DNA of 64,000 nt from Rhodococcus opacus (GCF_012396235.1 NZ_JAAXPA010000008.1:186001-250000), one strand, 5' to 3'. Positions 33,000 to 42,803 are shown, numbered from the stretch's first letter. Notes: generated by a model not told the origin, from the letters alone. Numbers and translations are program-made.

Positions 33000-35294
33000 T
33001 CAGGCCTCGGATTCTTCCTTCTCGGCCCGTCTGCGGAGACGCTTCGCGGCCGCCACCATATTGCGCAGCGAGGGCTCGAGCTGCCAGTAGTGCCGCGTCT
33101 TCAGTCCGCCGTCCGGGTTGGCCCACAACCGCTCGAGTGAGATCGACTCGCTCGCCTCCGTGAGCAGTTCGTCCAACTCGTCGATGTCCGGGATCCGGGC
33201 CGACCGGCTCTCGTACACACCCGGACCGACACCGTGGGTCAGCGCCCGCTCCTTGATGGCATCGAGCACCCACGTGATGGAGCGCGTCGCCACGATCGCC
33301 GTCACGTCCGCATCGAGCCGTTCGATGGCGTCGACCACCGACGCCCGGCTCGTGTACGTGATATGCGTGTGGATCTGCGTCTCCGGCTTCGCCCCGCCCG
33401 TCGCGAGACGGAATGCGTCGACCGCCCACTCGAGATACGCCTCGCGGCCGTTCTCGCGCAACGGCAGCAGTTCCCGGATCGCCGGCTCGTCGACCTGGAT
33501 GATCGCGATACCCGCCGCCTCGAGGTCGGCGATCTCGTCACGGATCACCAGCGCCAACTGGTCTGCCGTCTCGTACAGCGGCTGATCCTGGCGGACGAAC
33601 GACCGCGCGATCATCGTCACCGGACCCGTGAGCATGCCCTTGACCGGCTTGTCCGTCAGCGACTGCGCGTACGAAATCCACTCGACGGTCATCGGCTTCG
33701 GCCGCGACACGTCCCCGTAGAGGATCGGCGGACGTGTACACCGCGAGCCGTAAGCCTGCACCCACCCGTTGTGGGTGAAGGCATACCCTTCGAGAAGCTC
33801 CGCGAAGTACTGCACCATGTCGTTGCGTTCGTGCTCACCGTGCACGAAGACGTCGAGACCGATGTCTTCCTGCAAACGGATCGTGCTTTCGATCTCGGCC
33901 TGGATCCGCTTGTAGTACTCCTCCCACTCGAGGCGTCCCTCACCCAGCTCGTACCGGGCCTGGCGGATCGCGTCCGTCTGCGGGAACGAGCCCAGCGTCG
34001 TCGCCGGAACGAGCGGCAGGTTCAGTCGCTCCTGCTGGGCGACCCGTCGCTCCTCGTACGGAACCCGGAAGCGGTCGCCCGGCTTGATCGCATTGACCCG
34101 TGCTCGCACCGCGTGCTTGAGCTTGAAGTGCACCGACGTGGGACGCTTGCGCCACTTGTCGGACGGCCCCTCGGTGAGCGCCTTCGCCAGCGAGACCACC
34201 TCGCCGACCTTCTGCTTCGCGAACGCGAGCCGGTCCGCGACATCACCCGGGATGTCGTACTCGGACAACACGTCGTACGGCACGTGCAGCAACGACGTCG
34301 ACGTCGACACCACGAGATCCGGCACAACGTCCTTCAGCGTGTTCAGGTACGTCAGCGTGTTGTACCGGTCGACGCGCCACACGTTGCGGCCGTCGACCAC
34401 ACCGGCGTAGATGCGCTTGCGCTTCATGCCCGGGATCTTCGCCAGCTCGTCGGCGCTGAGCCGGTGACTGACGAGATCGAGGCCCAGAGCCTCCACCTTG
34501 GTGGAGGCGAGGATGGCGAGCGCCTCCCCGAGATGCCCGTAGGGACCGGTGACGAGGATGCGGGGCCGCAGCGGTGCGTGCGACAGCTTCTCGTACGCCT
34601 TGGCCAGCGCGGCCAGTTCTTCCGGTGTGCGGTCCTCGGTGAACGACGGCTCGTCCAGCTGAACGCACGTGGCGCCCGCCTTCGCGAGCTGCTCGAACAG
34701 CCGCTCGTACTCCGGCAGCACCTTGTCCAGCAGGTCGAGGGTCGAGAAGCCGTGCCGCTTCGACGTCGGACCGACCTTCGACAACAGGAGCAGCGACACC
34801 GGGCCGAGGATGACGGGACGTAGTTCGATCCCGCGCGCCTTCGCCCGCTCGAACTCGTCCATCACGGTCTCGGACCGCAGCGAGAACTCGGTGTTCTCGT
34901 CCAGTTCGGGCTGACGGTAGTGGTAGTTGGTGCCGAAGAACCGCACCAGCTCGAGCGGCGGGAAGTCCGGCCGGCCGCGGGCCAGCGTGAAGTAGAAGTC
35001 CAGCGGATCGAGCTGACTCTCGAGCGGCTCGAACCGCTCGGGCACGGCACCGAACAGCAGCGCGTTGTCGAGTACGTGGTCGTAGTAGGAGAACGTGTTG
35101 CCCGGGACCTGGGTCAGACCGGTCGCGGCGAGTTCGCTCCACGTCTCCTCCTGAAGGTCCCGGGCGACGGCGACGAGTTCTTCCTTCGTGCTCGTGCCGT
35201 GCCAGTAGGACTCGAGGGCACGCTTGAGTTCGCGGCGAGGTCCGATGCGGGGATACCCCAGGATGCTGGATCCGTATGCTGCGGTGCTGGACAT
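33000..35294 (-). CDS. metE: Cobalamin-independent methionine synthase
   Basis: A 764-residue enzyme transferring the methyl group of methyl-tetrahydrofolate-triglutamate to homocysteine. The N-terminal domain (SILGYPRIGPRRELKRALES) and the C-terminal zinc domain (TIHTHITY...EIQVDEPAIRE-like segments and DIDELDEL) are complete, and VHGEHERNDMVQYF carries zinc-site residues. Length is normal. Genes of this type often have a B12 riboswitch, but only about 120 bases separate it from fadB2 and I see no B12 box. A strong hairpin lies in that gap. Confidence 0.97.
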   Translation of the reverse strand: MSSTAAYGSSILGYPRIGPRRELKRALESYWHGTSTKEELVAVARDLQEETWSELAATGLTQVPGNTFSYYDHVLDNALLFGAVPERFEPLESQLDPLDFYFTLARGRPDFPPLELVRFFGTNYHYRQPELDENTEFSLRSETVMDEFERAKARGIELRPVILGPVSLLLLSKVGPTSKRHGFSTLDLLDKVLPEYERLFEQLAKAGATCVQLDEPSFTEDRTPEELAALAKAYEKLSHAPLRPRILVTGPYGHLGEALAILASTKVEALGLDLVSHRLSADELAKIPGMKRKRIYAGVVDGRNVWRVDRYNTLTYLNTLKDVVPDLVVSTSTSLLHVPYDVLSEYDIPGDVADRLAFAKQKVGEVVSLAKALTEGPSDKWRKRPTSVHFKLKHAVRARVNAIKPGDRFRVPYEERRVAQQERLNLPLVPATTLGSFPQTDAIRQARYELGEGRLEWEEYYKRIQAEIESTIRLQEDIGLDVFVHGEHERNDMVQYFAELLEGYAFTHNGWVQAYGSRCTRPPILYGDVSRPKPMTVEWISYAQSLTDKPVKGMLTGPVTMIARSFVRQDQPLYETADQLALVIRDEIADLEAAGIAIIQVDEPAIRELLPLRENGREAYLEWAVDAFRLATGGAKPETQIHTHITYTSRASVVDAIERLDADVTAIVATRSITWVLDAIKERALTHGVGPGVYESRSARIPDIDELDELLTEASESISLERLWANPDGGLKTRHYWQLEPSLRNMVAAAKRLRRRAEKEESEA

Positions 35295-35349
35295 GCGGTC
35301 GACCTTTCTGGACTCAGTCCAGTGGCTGAGTATGCCTCTGGGCTCGATG

Positions 35350-35399
35350 CACCTGTGCGCCTCTCACAACCGCCAGTGGTCGTGAAAGGCGCACAGGTG
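35350..35399. terminator. Long hairpin between fadB2 and metE
   Basis: CACCTGTGCGCCT (35350-35362) pairs perfectly with AGGCGCACAGGTG (35387-35399); the enclosed bases form a second short helix (CAC/GTG, ACC/GGT). It ends fadB2 transcription 19 bases after its stop and may shield metE. Confidence 0.75.
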
Positions 35400-35417
35400 T
35401 AGTCGCCTACCTACCTA

Positions 35418-36314
35418 CTAGCTGGCCTTCTTGCTGGCACGACCGTTGTCGCCGTACTCGTAGAAGCCCGCTCCGGACTTCTTGCCGACCAACCCGGCCT
35501 CGACCATGCGAAGCAGCAGCGGCGGCGCCGAGTACAGGGGCTCCTTGAACTCTTCGTACATGGAGTCGGCGATGGACTTGACCGTGTCCAGGCCCACCAG
35601 GTCGGTCAGCGCGAGCGGACCCATCGGGTGTGCGAGGCCGAGAACCGTTGCCTTGTCGATGTCTTCCTTGGTGGCGAACCCGGACTCCACCATGCGGATT
35701 GCGGAGAGCAGGTAGGGCACCAGGAGGGCGTTGACGACGAATCCGGAACGGTCCGCGGAACGGACGACCTGCTTGCCCAGCACATCGCTGGCGAAGGCCT
35801 CGGCCCGCTCGGACACCGATTTGCTCGTCTTGAGCGTGGTCACCAGCTCGACGAGGGGAAGCACCGGAACGGGGTTGAAGAAGTGCATCCCGATGACCCG
35901 TTCCGGGGACTTCGTGGCGATGCCCAGCTTCATGATCGGGATCGACGACGTGTTGGACGCCAGTACGGCGTTCGGATCCGTCACGACCTGGTCGAGCTCG
36001 GTGAAGATCTCGCTCTTCACCTTCTCGTCCTCGACGACGGCCTCCACGACGAGCTGTCGGTCCGCGAAATCACCGAGATCGGAGGTGAACCGCAGCCGCC
36101 AGGCGGCCTGCTCACGTTCCCGCTCGGTGATCTTGCCGCTGCTCACTCCGCGGTCGAGCGAACGGAGGATGCGCGAACGCCCCGCCGCCGCAAGCTCGCG
36201 GGTCTGCTCGAACACCAGAACGTCGACGTGCGCGCGAGCACACACCTCAGCGATTCCGGCACCCATGATCCCGGCGCCGATCACGCCGACGCGCTGAATC
36301 TTTTCGCTGGTCAC
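35418..36314 (-). CDS. fadB2: 3-hydroxybutyryl-CoA dehydrogenase
   Basis: A 298-residue NAD-dependent dehydrogenase of fatty acid and butyrate metabolism. The Rossmann motif VGVIGAGIMGAGIAEVCA is at residues 9-26; the catalytic histidine is in GMHFFNPVPVLPLVE; the C-terminal domain has NALLVPYLLSAIRMVESG and GLAHPMGPLALTDLVGLD. The gene follows aceA as Rv0468 follows Rv0467 in mycobacteria, but a strong terminator separates them. Confidence 0.95.
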   Translation of the reverse strand: MTSEKIQRVGVIGAGIMGAGIAEVCARAHVDVLVFEQTRELAAAGRSRILRSLDRGVSSGKITEREREQAAWRLRFTSDLGDFADRQLVVEAVVEDEKVKSEIFTELDQVVTDPNAVLASNTSSIPIMKLGIATKSPERVIGMHFFNPVPVLPLVELVTTLKTSKSVSERAEAFASDVLGKQVVRSADRSGFVVNALLVPYLLSAIRMVESGFATKEDIDKATVLGLAHPMGPLALTDLVGLDTVKSIADSMYEEFKEPLYSAPPLLLRMVEAGLVGKKSGAGFYEYGDNGRASKKAS

Positions 36315-36346
36315 GTCAGCTCCTTTTTCGTCTAGTGGAGTCGTCG

Positions 36347-36382
36347 CCCGGGGAGGGGCCCGGTTACAGGCCCCTCCCCGGG
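36347..36382. terminator. Terminator after aceA
   Basis: Perfect 14-bp GC-rich stem CCCGGGGAGGGGCC/GGCCCCTCCCCGGG with an 8-base loop, 53 bases beyond the aceA stop. Confidence 0.85.
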
Positions 36383-36434
36383 GTCGGGTTGATCAGGTGA
36401 AACCGTGATCGGTCGAAGCCTTGGAGGACAAGGC

Positions 36435-37724
36435 TCAGTGGAACTGACCCTCTTCGGTGGATCCCTTCAGAGCAGCCGTCGAGGTGTTGGGGTCGACCGT
36501 GGTGGCGATGCTGTCGAAGTAGCCGGCACCGACCTCACGCTGGTGCTTGATGGCGGTGAAGCCACGCTCCTCGGCGGCCTTGAACTCGCGCTCCTGCAGG
36601 TCGACGAAGGCGGTCATGCCCTCGCGGGCGTAGCCGTGGGCCAAGTCGAACATGCCGTAGTTGAGCGAGTGGAAGCCGGCCAGGGTGATGAACTGGAACT
36701 TGAAGCCCATCGCGCCGAGCTCCTTCTGGAACTTCGCGATGGTCGAGTCGTCCAGGTGCGCCTTCCAGTTGAAGGACGGCGAGCAGTTGTAGGCGAGCAG
36801 CTGGTCCGGGAACTCGCTGCGAACGGACTCGGCGAACTTCTTGGCGACCTCGAGGTCCGGCACGCCGGTCTCCATCCAGATGAGGTCGGCGTACGGGGCG
36901 TAGGCCTTGGCGCGAGCGATGCAGGGCTCGATGCCGTTCTTGACACCGAAGAAGCCCTCGGCGGTGCGGGTGCCGTCCAGGAACTGCTGGTCGCGCTCGT
37001 CGACGTCGGACGTGATGAGGGTCGCGGCCTCGGCATCGGTGCGGGCGATGACCACGGTGGGAACGTCCGCGACGTCGGCCGCGAGGCGAGCCGAGGTCAG
37101 GGTGCGGATGTGCTGCTGCGTGGGGATGAGGACCTTGCCACCGAGGTGGCCGCACTTCTTCTCCGACGCGAGCTGGTCTTCCCAGTGCGAACCGGCGACG
37201 CCGGCCGCGATCATGGCCTTCTGCAGCTCGTAGACGTTGAGCGCGCCACCGAAACCTGCTTCGCCGTCGGCGACGATCGGGGCGAGCCAGTTGTCGACGG
37301 AGGTGTCGCCCTCGACCTTGGCGATCTCGTCGGCGCGCAGCAGGGCGTTGTTGATGCGGCGCACGACCTGCGGGACCGAGTTGGCCGGGTAGAGGCTCTG
37401 GTCGGGGTAGGTGTGTCCGGACAGGTTCGCGTCACCGGCGACCTGCCAGCCGGACAGGTAGATGGCCTTGAGGCCTGCACGGACCTGCTGAACGGCCTGG
37501 TTACCGGTCAGCGCGCCCAGCGAGTTGATGTAGTCCTCGTTGTTCACGAGGTCCCAGAGGATCTCGGAACCACGGCGTGCGAGGGTCTGCTCTTCGACAA
37601 CGGTGCCCTGGAGCTTGGCGACCTGCTCCGCCGTGTAGTTGCGGGTTACTCCCTTCCAGCGCGGGTTGGTGTCCCAATCCTGCTGGATTTCAGCTGCGGT
37701 CTTCGGGGTGCCGGTGGTCGACAT
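36435..37724 (-). CDS. aceA: Isocitrate lyase
   Basis: A 429-residue glyoxylate-shunt enzyme splitting isocitrate into succinate and glyoxylate, needed for growth on acetate and fatty acids. The catalytic motif is KKCGHLGGK, with [12 protein letters not shown] and [15 protein letters not shown] also diagnostic. Length fits the short actinobacterial Icl1 type. ATG 37724 is used. The 400-base upstream region is shared with the divergent fmdB and contains GCAAA-type sites that may bind RamB, encoded 2 kb away. Confidence 0.97.
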   Translation of the reverse strand: MSTTGTPKTAAEIQQDWDTNPRWKGVTRNYTAEQVAKLQGTVVEEQTLARRGSEILWDLVNNEDYINSLGALTGNQAVQQVRAGLKAIYLSGWQVAGDANLSGHTYPDQSLYPANSVPQVVRRINNALLRADEIAKVEGDTSVDNWLAPIVADGEAGFGGALNVYELQKAMIAAGVAGSHWEDQLASEKKCGHLGGKVLIPTQQHIRTLTSARLAADVADVPTVVIARTDAEAATLITSDVDERDQQFLDGTRTAEGFFGVKNGIEPCIARAKAYAPYADLIWMETGVPDLEVAKKFAESVRSEFPDQLLAYNCSPSFNWKAHLDDSTIAKFQKELGAMGFKFQFITLAGFHSLNYGMFDLAHGYAREGMTAFVDLQEREFKAAEERGFTAIKHQREVGAGYFDSIATTVDPNTSTAALKGSTEEGQFH

Positions 37725-38124
37725 CAAGACTCCACTCTCTTCGATCTGCTGGTCCGGTACGGATGTACTGCTTCACATCCTTGCCAGGCCCTTCGTATGT
37801 ACTTACCCAGAGTGACACAAGCAAAAAGTGCCGTCTACCTGTTGCTACTGCCAATCTTGGCTAGCTTTTCACAGCTCCTTGCAAAGACTGTTAAGAAAGT
37901 TCGGCGCCATACCTGCCCGATCGGAGAGGAAAAATACTCGCCAGTAGCAAAAAGCCGCAGGTGGTGAACCAAATGCACGCAACTCGTCGTACACAGATAG
38001 TTCCGCCCCTGCGCCCCTCGCCTTCCCGCCGCCGCATACCCCTCGACGCGGCCGTTGTGACTGCAATCACCAATCAGGTCGGTTACCGTGACCTCGAATG
38101 GTCTCCTCCGGCGAAGGGCACCAG
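37725..38124. promoter_or_regulatory. aceA/fmdB intergenic region with possible RamB boxes
   Basis: Four hundred bases without a gene, richer in A+T than its surroundings. TTGCAAAG (37879-37886) resembles the TTTGCAAA core of the RamB site known in Corynebacterium, and GCAAAAAG occurs at 37821-37828 and 37947-37954. RamB represses or activates glyoxylate-cycle genes in corynebacteria and mycobacteria. Which of these copies is bound is unknown. Confidence 0.4.
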
Positions 38125-38415
38125 ATGCCGCTGTACGAATTCCGATGCGCCGCCGACTGCGGCTCGTTCGAGCGGTCGTTCCCCATGGCCGACGCACCCG
38201 GCACCACCCGCTGCCCCCGATGCGACCGCGACGCCGTCCGGCGCGTGTCCTCGCCGCGGCTCGGACACGGGTCGTCGTCCGCGATGAACCTCCTCGACAG
38301 CACGAAGAGGTCGGCTCACGAACCGGACGTCGTCACCGGTCCGCCGCCCGGGACCACGGCCGGGCGTTCACCCGTCACGAACAACCCGCTGCACCGCCGA
38401 CTTCCTCGTCCCTGA
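38125..38415 (+). CDS. fmdB: FmdB-family zinc ribbon protein
   Basis: A 96-residue protein beginning MPLYEFRCAADCGSFERSF, the FmdB signature, with a second cysteine pair in TTRCPRCDRDAVRRV forming a zinc ribbon. The rest is low-complexity, proline-rich. FmdB was first described as a regulator of formamidase genes in Methylophilus, and here it lies 21 bases upstream of the formamidase gene. ATG 38125 gives the conserved N-terminus. Confidence 0.85.
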   Translation: MPLYEFRCAADCGSFERSFPMADAPGTTRCPRCDRDAVRRVSSPRLGHGSSSAMNLLDSTKRSAHEPDVVTGPPPGTTAGRSPVTNNPLHRRLPRP

Positions 38416-38436
38416 CCGGTCACCGAAGGAGCGCAC

Positions 38437-39696
38437 ATGCCCGAACTGCTGTTTCCGCTCGATTCCTCGAAGAAGTTCACCGATCAGGCGATCGTCGGCC
38501 ACAACCGCTGGCACCCGGACATCCCGGCCGCAGTCACGGTGAAACCGGGCGACTCCTTCCGCGTGCACTGCCGCGAATGGTTCGACGGCGCCATCCACAA
38601 CGACGACTCCGCCGACGACATCCTGAACGCGCCCCTCACCACGGTTCACACACTGTCCGGACCGTTCGCCGTGGAGGGCGCGAAGCCCGGCGACCTGCTG
38701 ATCGTCGACATCCTGGACGTCGGACCGATCCCCCAGGAGGATTCCGGCCCGCTGGCAGGCCAGGGATGGGGGTACACCGGGATCTTCTCCCGCCACAACG
38801 GCGGCGGATTCCTCACCGAGCAGTTCCCCGACGCCTACAAGGCCGTCTGGGACTTTTCCGGTCAGACCGCCACGTCGCGGCACGTCCCGCACGTCTCGTT
38901 CACCGGCATCGTCCACCCCGGACTGATGGGCACCGCGCCGTCGGCCGCCCTCCTGTCGAAGTGGAACGCGAGGGAGGGCGCGCTCATCGCCACCGACCCG
39001 GGCCGGGTTCCCCCACTCGCCCTGCCGCCCGAACCGCAGGACGCCGTCCTCGGGTCCCTGTCGGGCGCCGACTTCGACCGCGTCGCCGGCGAGGCCGCCC
39101 GCACCGCGCCCCCACGCGAGAACGGCGGCAACCAGGACATCAAGAACCTCACCAAGGGCAGCCGCGTCTTCTACCCGGTGTTCGTCGACGGCGCGAACCT
39201 GTCCGTCGGCGATCTGCACTTCTCCCAGGGCGACGGCGAGATCACGTTCTGCGGCGCCATCGAGATGGGTGGCTTCATCGACCTGCGCGTCGACATCATC
39301 AAGGGCGGCATGGACACGTACGGCGTGTCCGAGAACGCGATCTTCATGCCCGGCAACACGGACCCGCAGTACTCGGAGTGGCTCGCGTTCTCCGGAACGT
39401 CCGTCACCCTCGACGGGGAACAGAAGTACCTCGACTCGCACCTGTCGTATCAGCGGGCCTGTCTCCACGCGATCGACTACCTCACCAAGTTCGGGTACAG
39501 CCCCGAGCAGGCCTACCTCCTGCTCGGCGCCGCACCGATCGAGGGCCGGCTGTCGGGGGTGGTGGACATCCCGAACTCCTGCTCGACGGTGTACCTGCCG
39601 ACGGCGATGTTCGACTTCCCCGTCGCACCGTCCGCGTCGGGTCCGTTCCAGATCGACCCGGGCGTCGGCGCGCCGCGCTCGGAGAACAAGGCCTGA
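38437..39696 (+). CDS. fmdA: Formamidase (acetamidase/formamidase family)
   Basis: A 419-residue amidase producing ammonia and formate from formamide, or acting on other short amides. Diagnostic segments are GHNRWHPDIPAAVTVKPGDS near the N-terminus, VEGAKPGDLLIVDILDVGPI, SFTGIVHPGLMGTAPSA and GAAPIEGRLSGVVDIPN. Length fits FmdA. It forms a unit with FmdB and is upstream of ramB. The amide importer-like urt genes follow after ramB. Confidence 0.92.
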   Translation: MPELLFPLDSSKKFTDQAIVGHNRWHPDIPAAVTVKPGDSFRVHCREWFDGAIHNDDSADDILNAPLTTVHTLSGPFAVEGAKPGDLLIVDILDVGPIPQEDSGPLAGQGWGYTGIFSRHNGGGFLTEQFPDAYKAVWDFSGQTATSRHVPHVSFTGIVHPGLMGTAPSAALLSKWNAREGALIATDPGRVPPLALPPEPQDAVLGSLSGADFDRVAGEAARTAPPRENGGNQDIKNLTKGSRVFYPVFVDGANLSVGDLHFSQGDGEITFCGAIEMGGFIDLRVDIIKGGMDTYGVSENAIFMPGNTDPQYSEWLAFSGTSVTLDGEQKYLDSHLSYQRACLHAIDYLTKFGYSPEQAYLLLGAAPIEGRLSGVVDIPNSCSTVYLPTAMFDFPVAPSASGPFQIDPGVGAPRSENKA

Positions 39697-39700
39697 GCAC

Positions 39701-39751
39701 GGGCGAATGTACCTTTCAGCGCCTCCAGTGCGCCCAGAGGTACGTTCGCCC
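39701..39751. terminator. Terminator between fmdA and ramB
   Basis: GGGCGAATGTACCT (39701-39714) pairs with AGGTACGTTCGCCC (39738-39751), 14 positions with one G-T, enclosing 23 bases. It begins five bases after the fmdA stop. Confidence 0.75.
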
Positions 39752-39832
39752 CGCGTCATCGCGTCCCGACCCGCGAGTGAATCTTGCGAAGGTTCCGTTC
39801 GCACATCTGACCTGCACCGGTACCATTGCCGT

Positions 39833-41245
39833 ATGTCCAAGACCTTCGTCGGCACCCGGTTGCGTCAGCTCCGAACCGAGCGTGGACTGAGCCAGGCGGC
39901 GCTGGCGAAGACGCTGGAGATCTCCGCCAGCTACCTCAATCAGATCGAGCACGACGTCCGGCCGCTGACGGTGCCGGTGCTGCTGCGGATCAGCGAGGTG
40001 TTCGGCGTCGACACCACGTTCTTCTCGTCCCAGGACGACACGCGCCTGATCGCGGAGATGCGCGAGGTGGCGCTGGACCAGGAGATGGGCATCGACGCGG
40101 ACGCCCAGGAGATCGCGGAGATGGTGGCGTCGCATCCGGGTCTGGCGAAGGCGATGGTCAACATGCACCGCCGCTTCCGCAACACCACCGCGCAGCTGGC
40201 TCTCGCCACGGAGGACCGCTACAGCGACGGCAGCGGCAGCGGCTCGATCACGATGCCGCACGAAGAGGTCCGCGACTACTTCTATCAGCGGCAGAACTAT
40301 CTGCACGAACTGGACACGGCGGCGGAGGAACTGACCGCGCGCATGCGATTCCACCGCGGCGACGTCGGCGGTGAGATCGCCCGCAGGTTGCAGACCGTGC
40401 ACGACGTGCAGATCGTCAGGCGCATCGACCTCGGCGAGAACGTCCTGCACCGCTACGACCCCGAATCCCGACTGCTGGAGATCTCGCCGCATTTGTCGGG
40501 CGGCCAGCAGGTGTTCAAGTTCGCGACCGAGCTCGCGTTCCTCGAATACGGCGACCTGCTCGACAAGCTGGTGGCGGAGGGCGGCTTCACGAGCGACGAG
40601 TCCGTTGCGCTCGCCCGGCTCGGGCTGGCCAACTACTTCGCTGCGGCCACGGTGCTTCCCTACGGCCAGTTCCACGACGTGGCCGAGGACTTCCGGTACG
40701 ACATCGAGCGGCTCTCCGCGTTCTACTCGGTGAGCTACGAGACGATCTGTCACCGTCTCTCGACGCTGCAGCGCCCGAAGCTGCGCGGTGTCCCGTTCAT
40801 GTTCGTCCGCGTCGACCGGGCCGGGAACATGTCGAAGCGGCAGTCCGCCACCGGGTTCCACTTCTCCACCAGCGGTGGCACGTGCCCGCTGTGGAACGTG
40901 TACGAGACGTTCGCGTACCCCGGCAAGATCATGAACCAGATCGCGCAGATGCCGGACGGCCGCCGGTACCTGTGGATCGCCCGCACCGTCGAACGTCGCG
41001 CTCAGCGCTACGGCCAGCCCGCCAAGATCTTCGCGATCGGGCTCGGCTGCGAGATCCGGCACGCCCACCGCCTCGTCTACGGCGATGGTCTCGACCTCGA
41101 CGATTCCAACCCGGGCACCCCCATCGGCGCCGGCTGCCGGGTGTGCGAGCGCGTCAACTGCCCGCAGCGCGCGTTCCCGCCGCTCGGCAAGCAACTCGAC
41201 ATCAGCGAGCACCAGAGTTCGGTCTCGCCGTACCTGATCCGCTGA
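39833..41245 (+). CDS. ramB: RamB/ScfR-type transcriptional regulator
   Basis: A 470-residue regulator. An XRE HTH (residues 7-60, QAALAKTLEISASYLNQIEH) is followed by an IrrE/peptidase-like segment (ATELAFLEYGDLLDKLV) and the short-chain fatty acyl regulator domain, ending with conserved cysteines in GCRVCERVNCPQRAFPP. RamB controls aceA and aceB and other acetate genes in corynebacteria and mycobacteria. Its location near aceA (Rv0465c and Rv0467 in M. tuberculosis) is conserved, but the fmdBA pair has been inserted between them. Confidence 0.92.
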   Translation: MSKTFVGTRLRQLRTERGLSQAALAKTLEISASYLNQIEHDVRPLTVPVLLRISEVFGVDTTFFSSQDDTRLIAEMREVALDQEMGIDADAQEIAEMVASHPGLAKAMVNMHRRFRNTTAQLALATEDRYSDGSGSGSITMPHEEVRDYFYQRQNYLHELDTAAEELTARMRFHRGDVGGEIARRLQTVHDVQIVRRIDLGENVLHRYDPESRLLEISPHLSGGQQVFKFATELAFLEYGDLLDKLVAEGGFTSDESVALARLGLANYFAAATVLPYGQFHDVAEDFRYDIERLSAFYSVSYETICHRLSTLQRPKLRGVPFMFVRVDRAGNMSKRQSATGFHFSTSGGTCPLWNVYETFAYPGKIMNQIAQMPDGRRYLWIARTVERRAQRYGQPAKIFAIGLGCEIRHAHRLVYGDGLDLDDSNPGTPIGAGCRVCERVNCPQRAFPPLGKQLDISEHQSSVSPYLIR

Positions 41246-41254
41246 CTCGTCCTT

Positions 41255-41291
41255 TGTCACATCGGTTCAATCCGACTGAACCGGTGTGACA
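41255..41291. terminator. Terminator after ramB
   Basis: TGTCACATCGGTTCA (41255-41269) pairs with TGAACCGGTGTGACA (41277-41291) over 15 positions with one G-T; loop of 7 bases. Nine bases after the ramB stop. Confidence 0.8.
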
Positions 41292-41364
41292 TTGGCCGCA
41301 GCGGCAGCAGCATCCGGCCACGCCGGGGGCTCTGTGAGCGCTTGTTCACGTAACCGTAATTCGC

Positions 41365-41380
41365 GTCACGAACACGTCAC
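41365..41380 (+). promoter_or_regulatory. Possible GlnR box before urtA
   Basis: GTCACGAACACGTCAC carries the AC-n9-AC spacing of the actinobacterial nitrogen regulator GlnR (GTnAC-n6-GnnAC). It is 128 bases before the urtA start. Amide and urea uptake genes are frequent GlnR targets, which supports the assignment. Confidence 0.4.
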
Positions 41381-41420
41381 CGACAGACATTCAGACGCAA
41401 CAACGGCCGCTTAATGTTCG

Positions 41421-41491
41421 CCCCACGAATACACCTCTGTATACGTGGGGCGGATACATGTCCCGGGTTGCGGAGGTCCCCAAGTCCTCCG
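41421..41491 (+). promoter_or_regulatory. Two hairpins in the urtA leader
   Basis: CCCCACG-a-ATACA (41421-41433) pairs with TGTAT-a-CGTGGGG (41438-41450), and CGGAGG (41471-41476) pairs with CCTCCG (41486-41491). They sit in the 5' region just ahead of the urtA ATG and could affect mRNA stability or initiation. No known riboswitch pattern was recognised. Confidence 0.35.
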
Positions 41492-41507
41492 ACGGAAAGG
41501 CCCGTAC

Positions 41508-42761
41508 ATGCGCACCTTCTCCAAGCGCGCCCTCGCTGCACCGACCGCGCTCGCCGCCATCGGGCTCGTGCTGACCGGTTGTGGCAGCAAGGCGTCCGAC
41601 ACGGCCGGCGAGTCCACCGCGGCGTCCTGTGTGGACACCTCCGGGGACACGATCAAGGTCGGGTCACTGAACTCGCTGTCCGGCACGATGGCGATCAGCG
41701 AGGTGACCGTCCGGGATTCGATCGCGCTCGCGGTCGACGAGATCAACAACTCGGGCGGCGTGCTCGGCAAGAAGATCCAGATCGTCGCGGAGGACGGGGC
41801 CTCGGAGCCCACCGTGTTCGCCGAGAAGGCGGAGAAGCTGATCAGCAGTGACTGCGTCGCAGCCGTGTTCGGCGGTTGGACGTCGTCGAGCCGCAAGGCG
41901 ATGCTGCCGGTGTTCGAGGACAACAACTCGCTGCTCTACTACCCCGTGCAGTACGAGGGGCTCGAGGATTCGAAGAACATCTTCTACACCGGGGCCACCA
42001 CCAACCAGCAGATCGTGCCCGCCCTCGACTACCTGAAGGAGAAGGGCGTCAAGTCGCTGTACCTGGTGGGCAGCGACTACGTGTTCCCGCAGACCGCCAA
42101 CCGCATCATCAAGGCGTACGCGGAGGCCAACGGGATCGAGATCAAGGGCGAGGACTACACCCCGCTCGGCTCCACCGACTTCTCGACCATCGTCAACAAG
42201 GTCCGCTCCGCCGATGCGGACGCCGTCTTCAACACCCTGAACGGCGATTCCAACGTCGCGTTCTTCCGCGAGTACGCGAACGTCGGCCTGAAGCCCGCCG
42301 ACATGCCCGTCGTGTCGGTGTCGATCGCCGAGGAGGAGGTCGGCGGTATCGGCGTCCAGAACATCGAGGGACAGCTGACCGCCTGGAACTACTACCAGAC
42401 CATCGACACGCCGGAGAACAAGAAGTTCGTCGACGCGTACAAGGCCCGGTACGGCGCGAACAAGCCGACGTCCGACCCGATGGAGGCCGCCTACACGTCC
42501 GTGTACCTGTGGAAGAACACCGTCGAGAAGGCGAACTCCTTCGCCACCAAGGACATCCAGGACAACGCGGACGGCGTCACGTTCGCCGCACCGGAGGGAC
42601 TGGTCACCATCGACGGGTCCAACCACCACATCACCAAGACCGCGCGCATCGGTGAGATCCGGAACGACGGCCTGATCTACACGGTCTGGGATTCGGGCAC
42701 CCCGATTCAGCCGGACCCGTACCTGAAGTCCTACCCGTGGGCCGAGTCGCTGGGTAGCTAG
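41508..42761 (+). CDS. urtA: Urea/short-chain amide ABC transporter, substrate-binding lipoprotein
   Basis: A 417-residue lipoprotein. Signal peptide with lipobox LVLTGC, making Cys24 the anchor. The mature part is a UrtA/FmdD-type binding protein: KVGSLNSLSGTMAISEVTVR, AVFGGWTSSSRKAMLPVFED and LLYYPVQYEGLEDSKNIFY are typical. It would capture urea or formamide-like compounds outside the membrane. ATG 41508 gives the signal peptide; an earlier start at 41445 is unlikely. First gene of a five-gene transporter operon. Confidence 0.92.
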   Translation: MRTFSKRALAAPTALAAIGLVLTGCGSKASDTAGESTAASCVDTSGDTIKVGSLNSLSGTMAISEVTVRDSIALAVDEINNSGGVLGKKIQIVAEDGASEPTVFAEKAEKLISSDCVAAVFGGWTSSSRKAMLPVFEDNNSLLYYPVQYEGLEDSKNIFYTGATTNQQIVPALDYLKEKGVKSLYLVGSDYVFPQTANRIIKAYAEANGIEIKGEDYTPLGSTDFSTIVNKVRSADADAVFNTLNGDSNVAFFREYANVGLKPADMPVVSVSIAEEEVGGIGVQNIEGQLTAWNYYQTIDTPENKKFVDAYKARYGANKPTSDPMEAAYTSVYLWKNTVEKANSFATKDIQDNADGVTFAAPEGLVTIDGSNHHITKTARIGEIRNDGLIYTVWDSGTPIQPDPYLKSYPWAESLGS

Positions 42762-42803
42762 GACAGGGTCCGACGAGCACGAGGTAAGAGAGGACACACA
42801 TCG

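Noticed and set aside
35295..35417. Cobalamin riboswitch before metE
   Set aside because: The space is only about 120 bases, filled largely by a terminator hairpin, and no B12-box-like sequence was seen.
41390..41507. Guanidine (ykkC-type) riboswitch before the urt operon
   Set aside because: The two hairpins lack the conserved ykkC or ACGR-loop sequences; DUF1989 guanidine genes are also missing.
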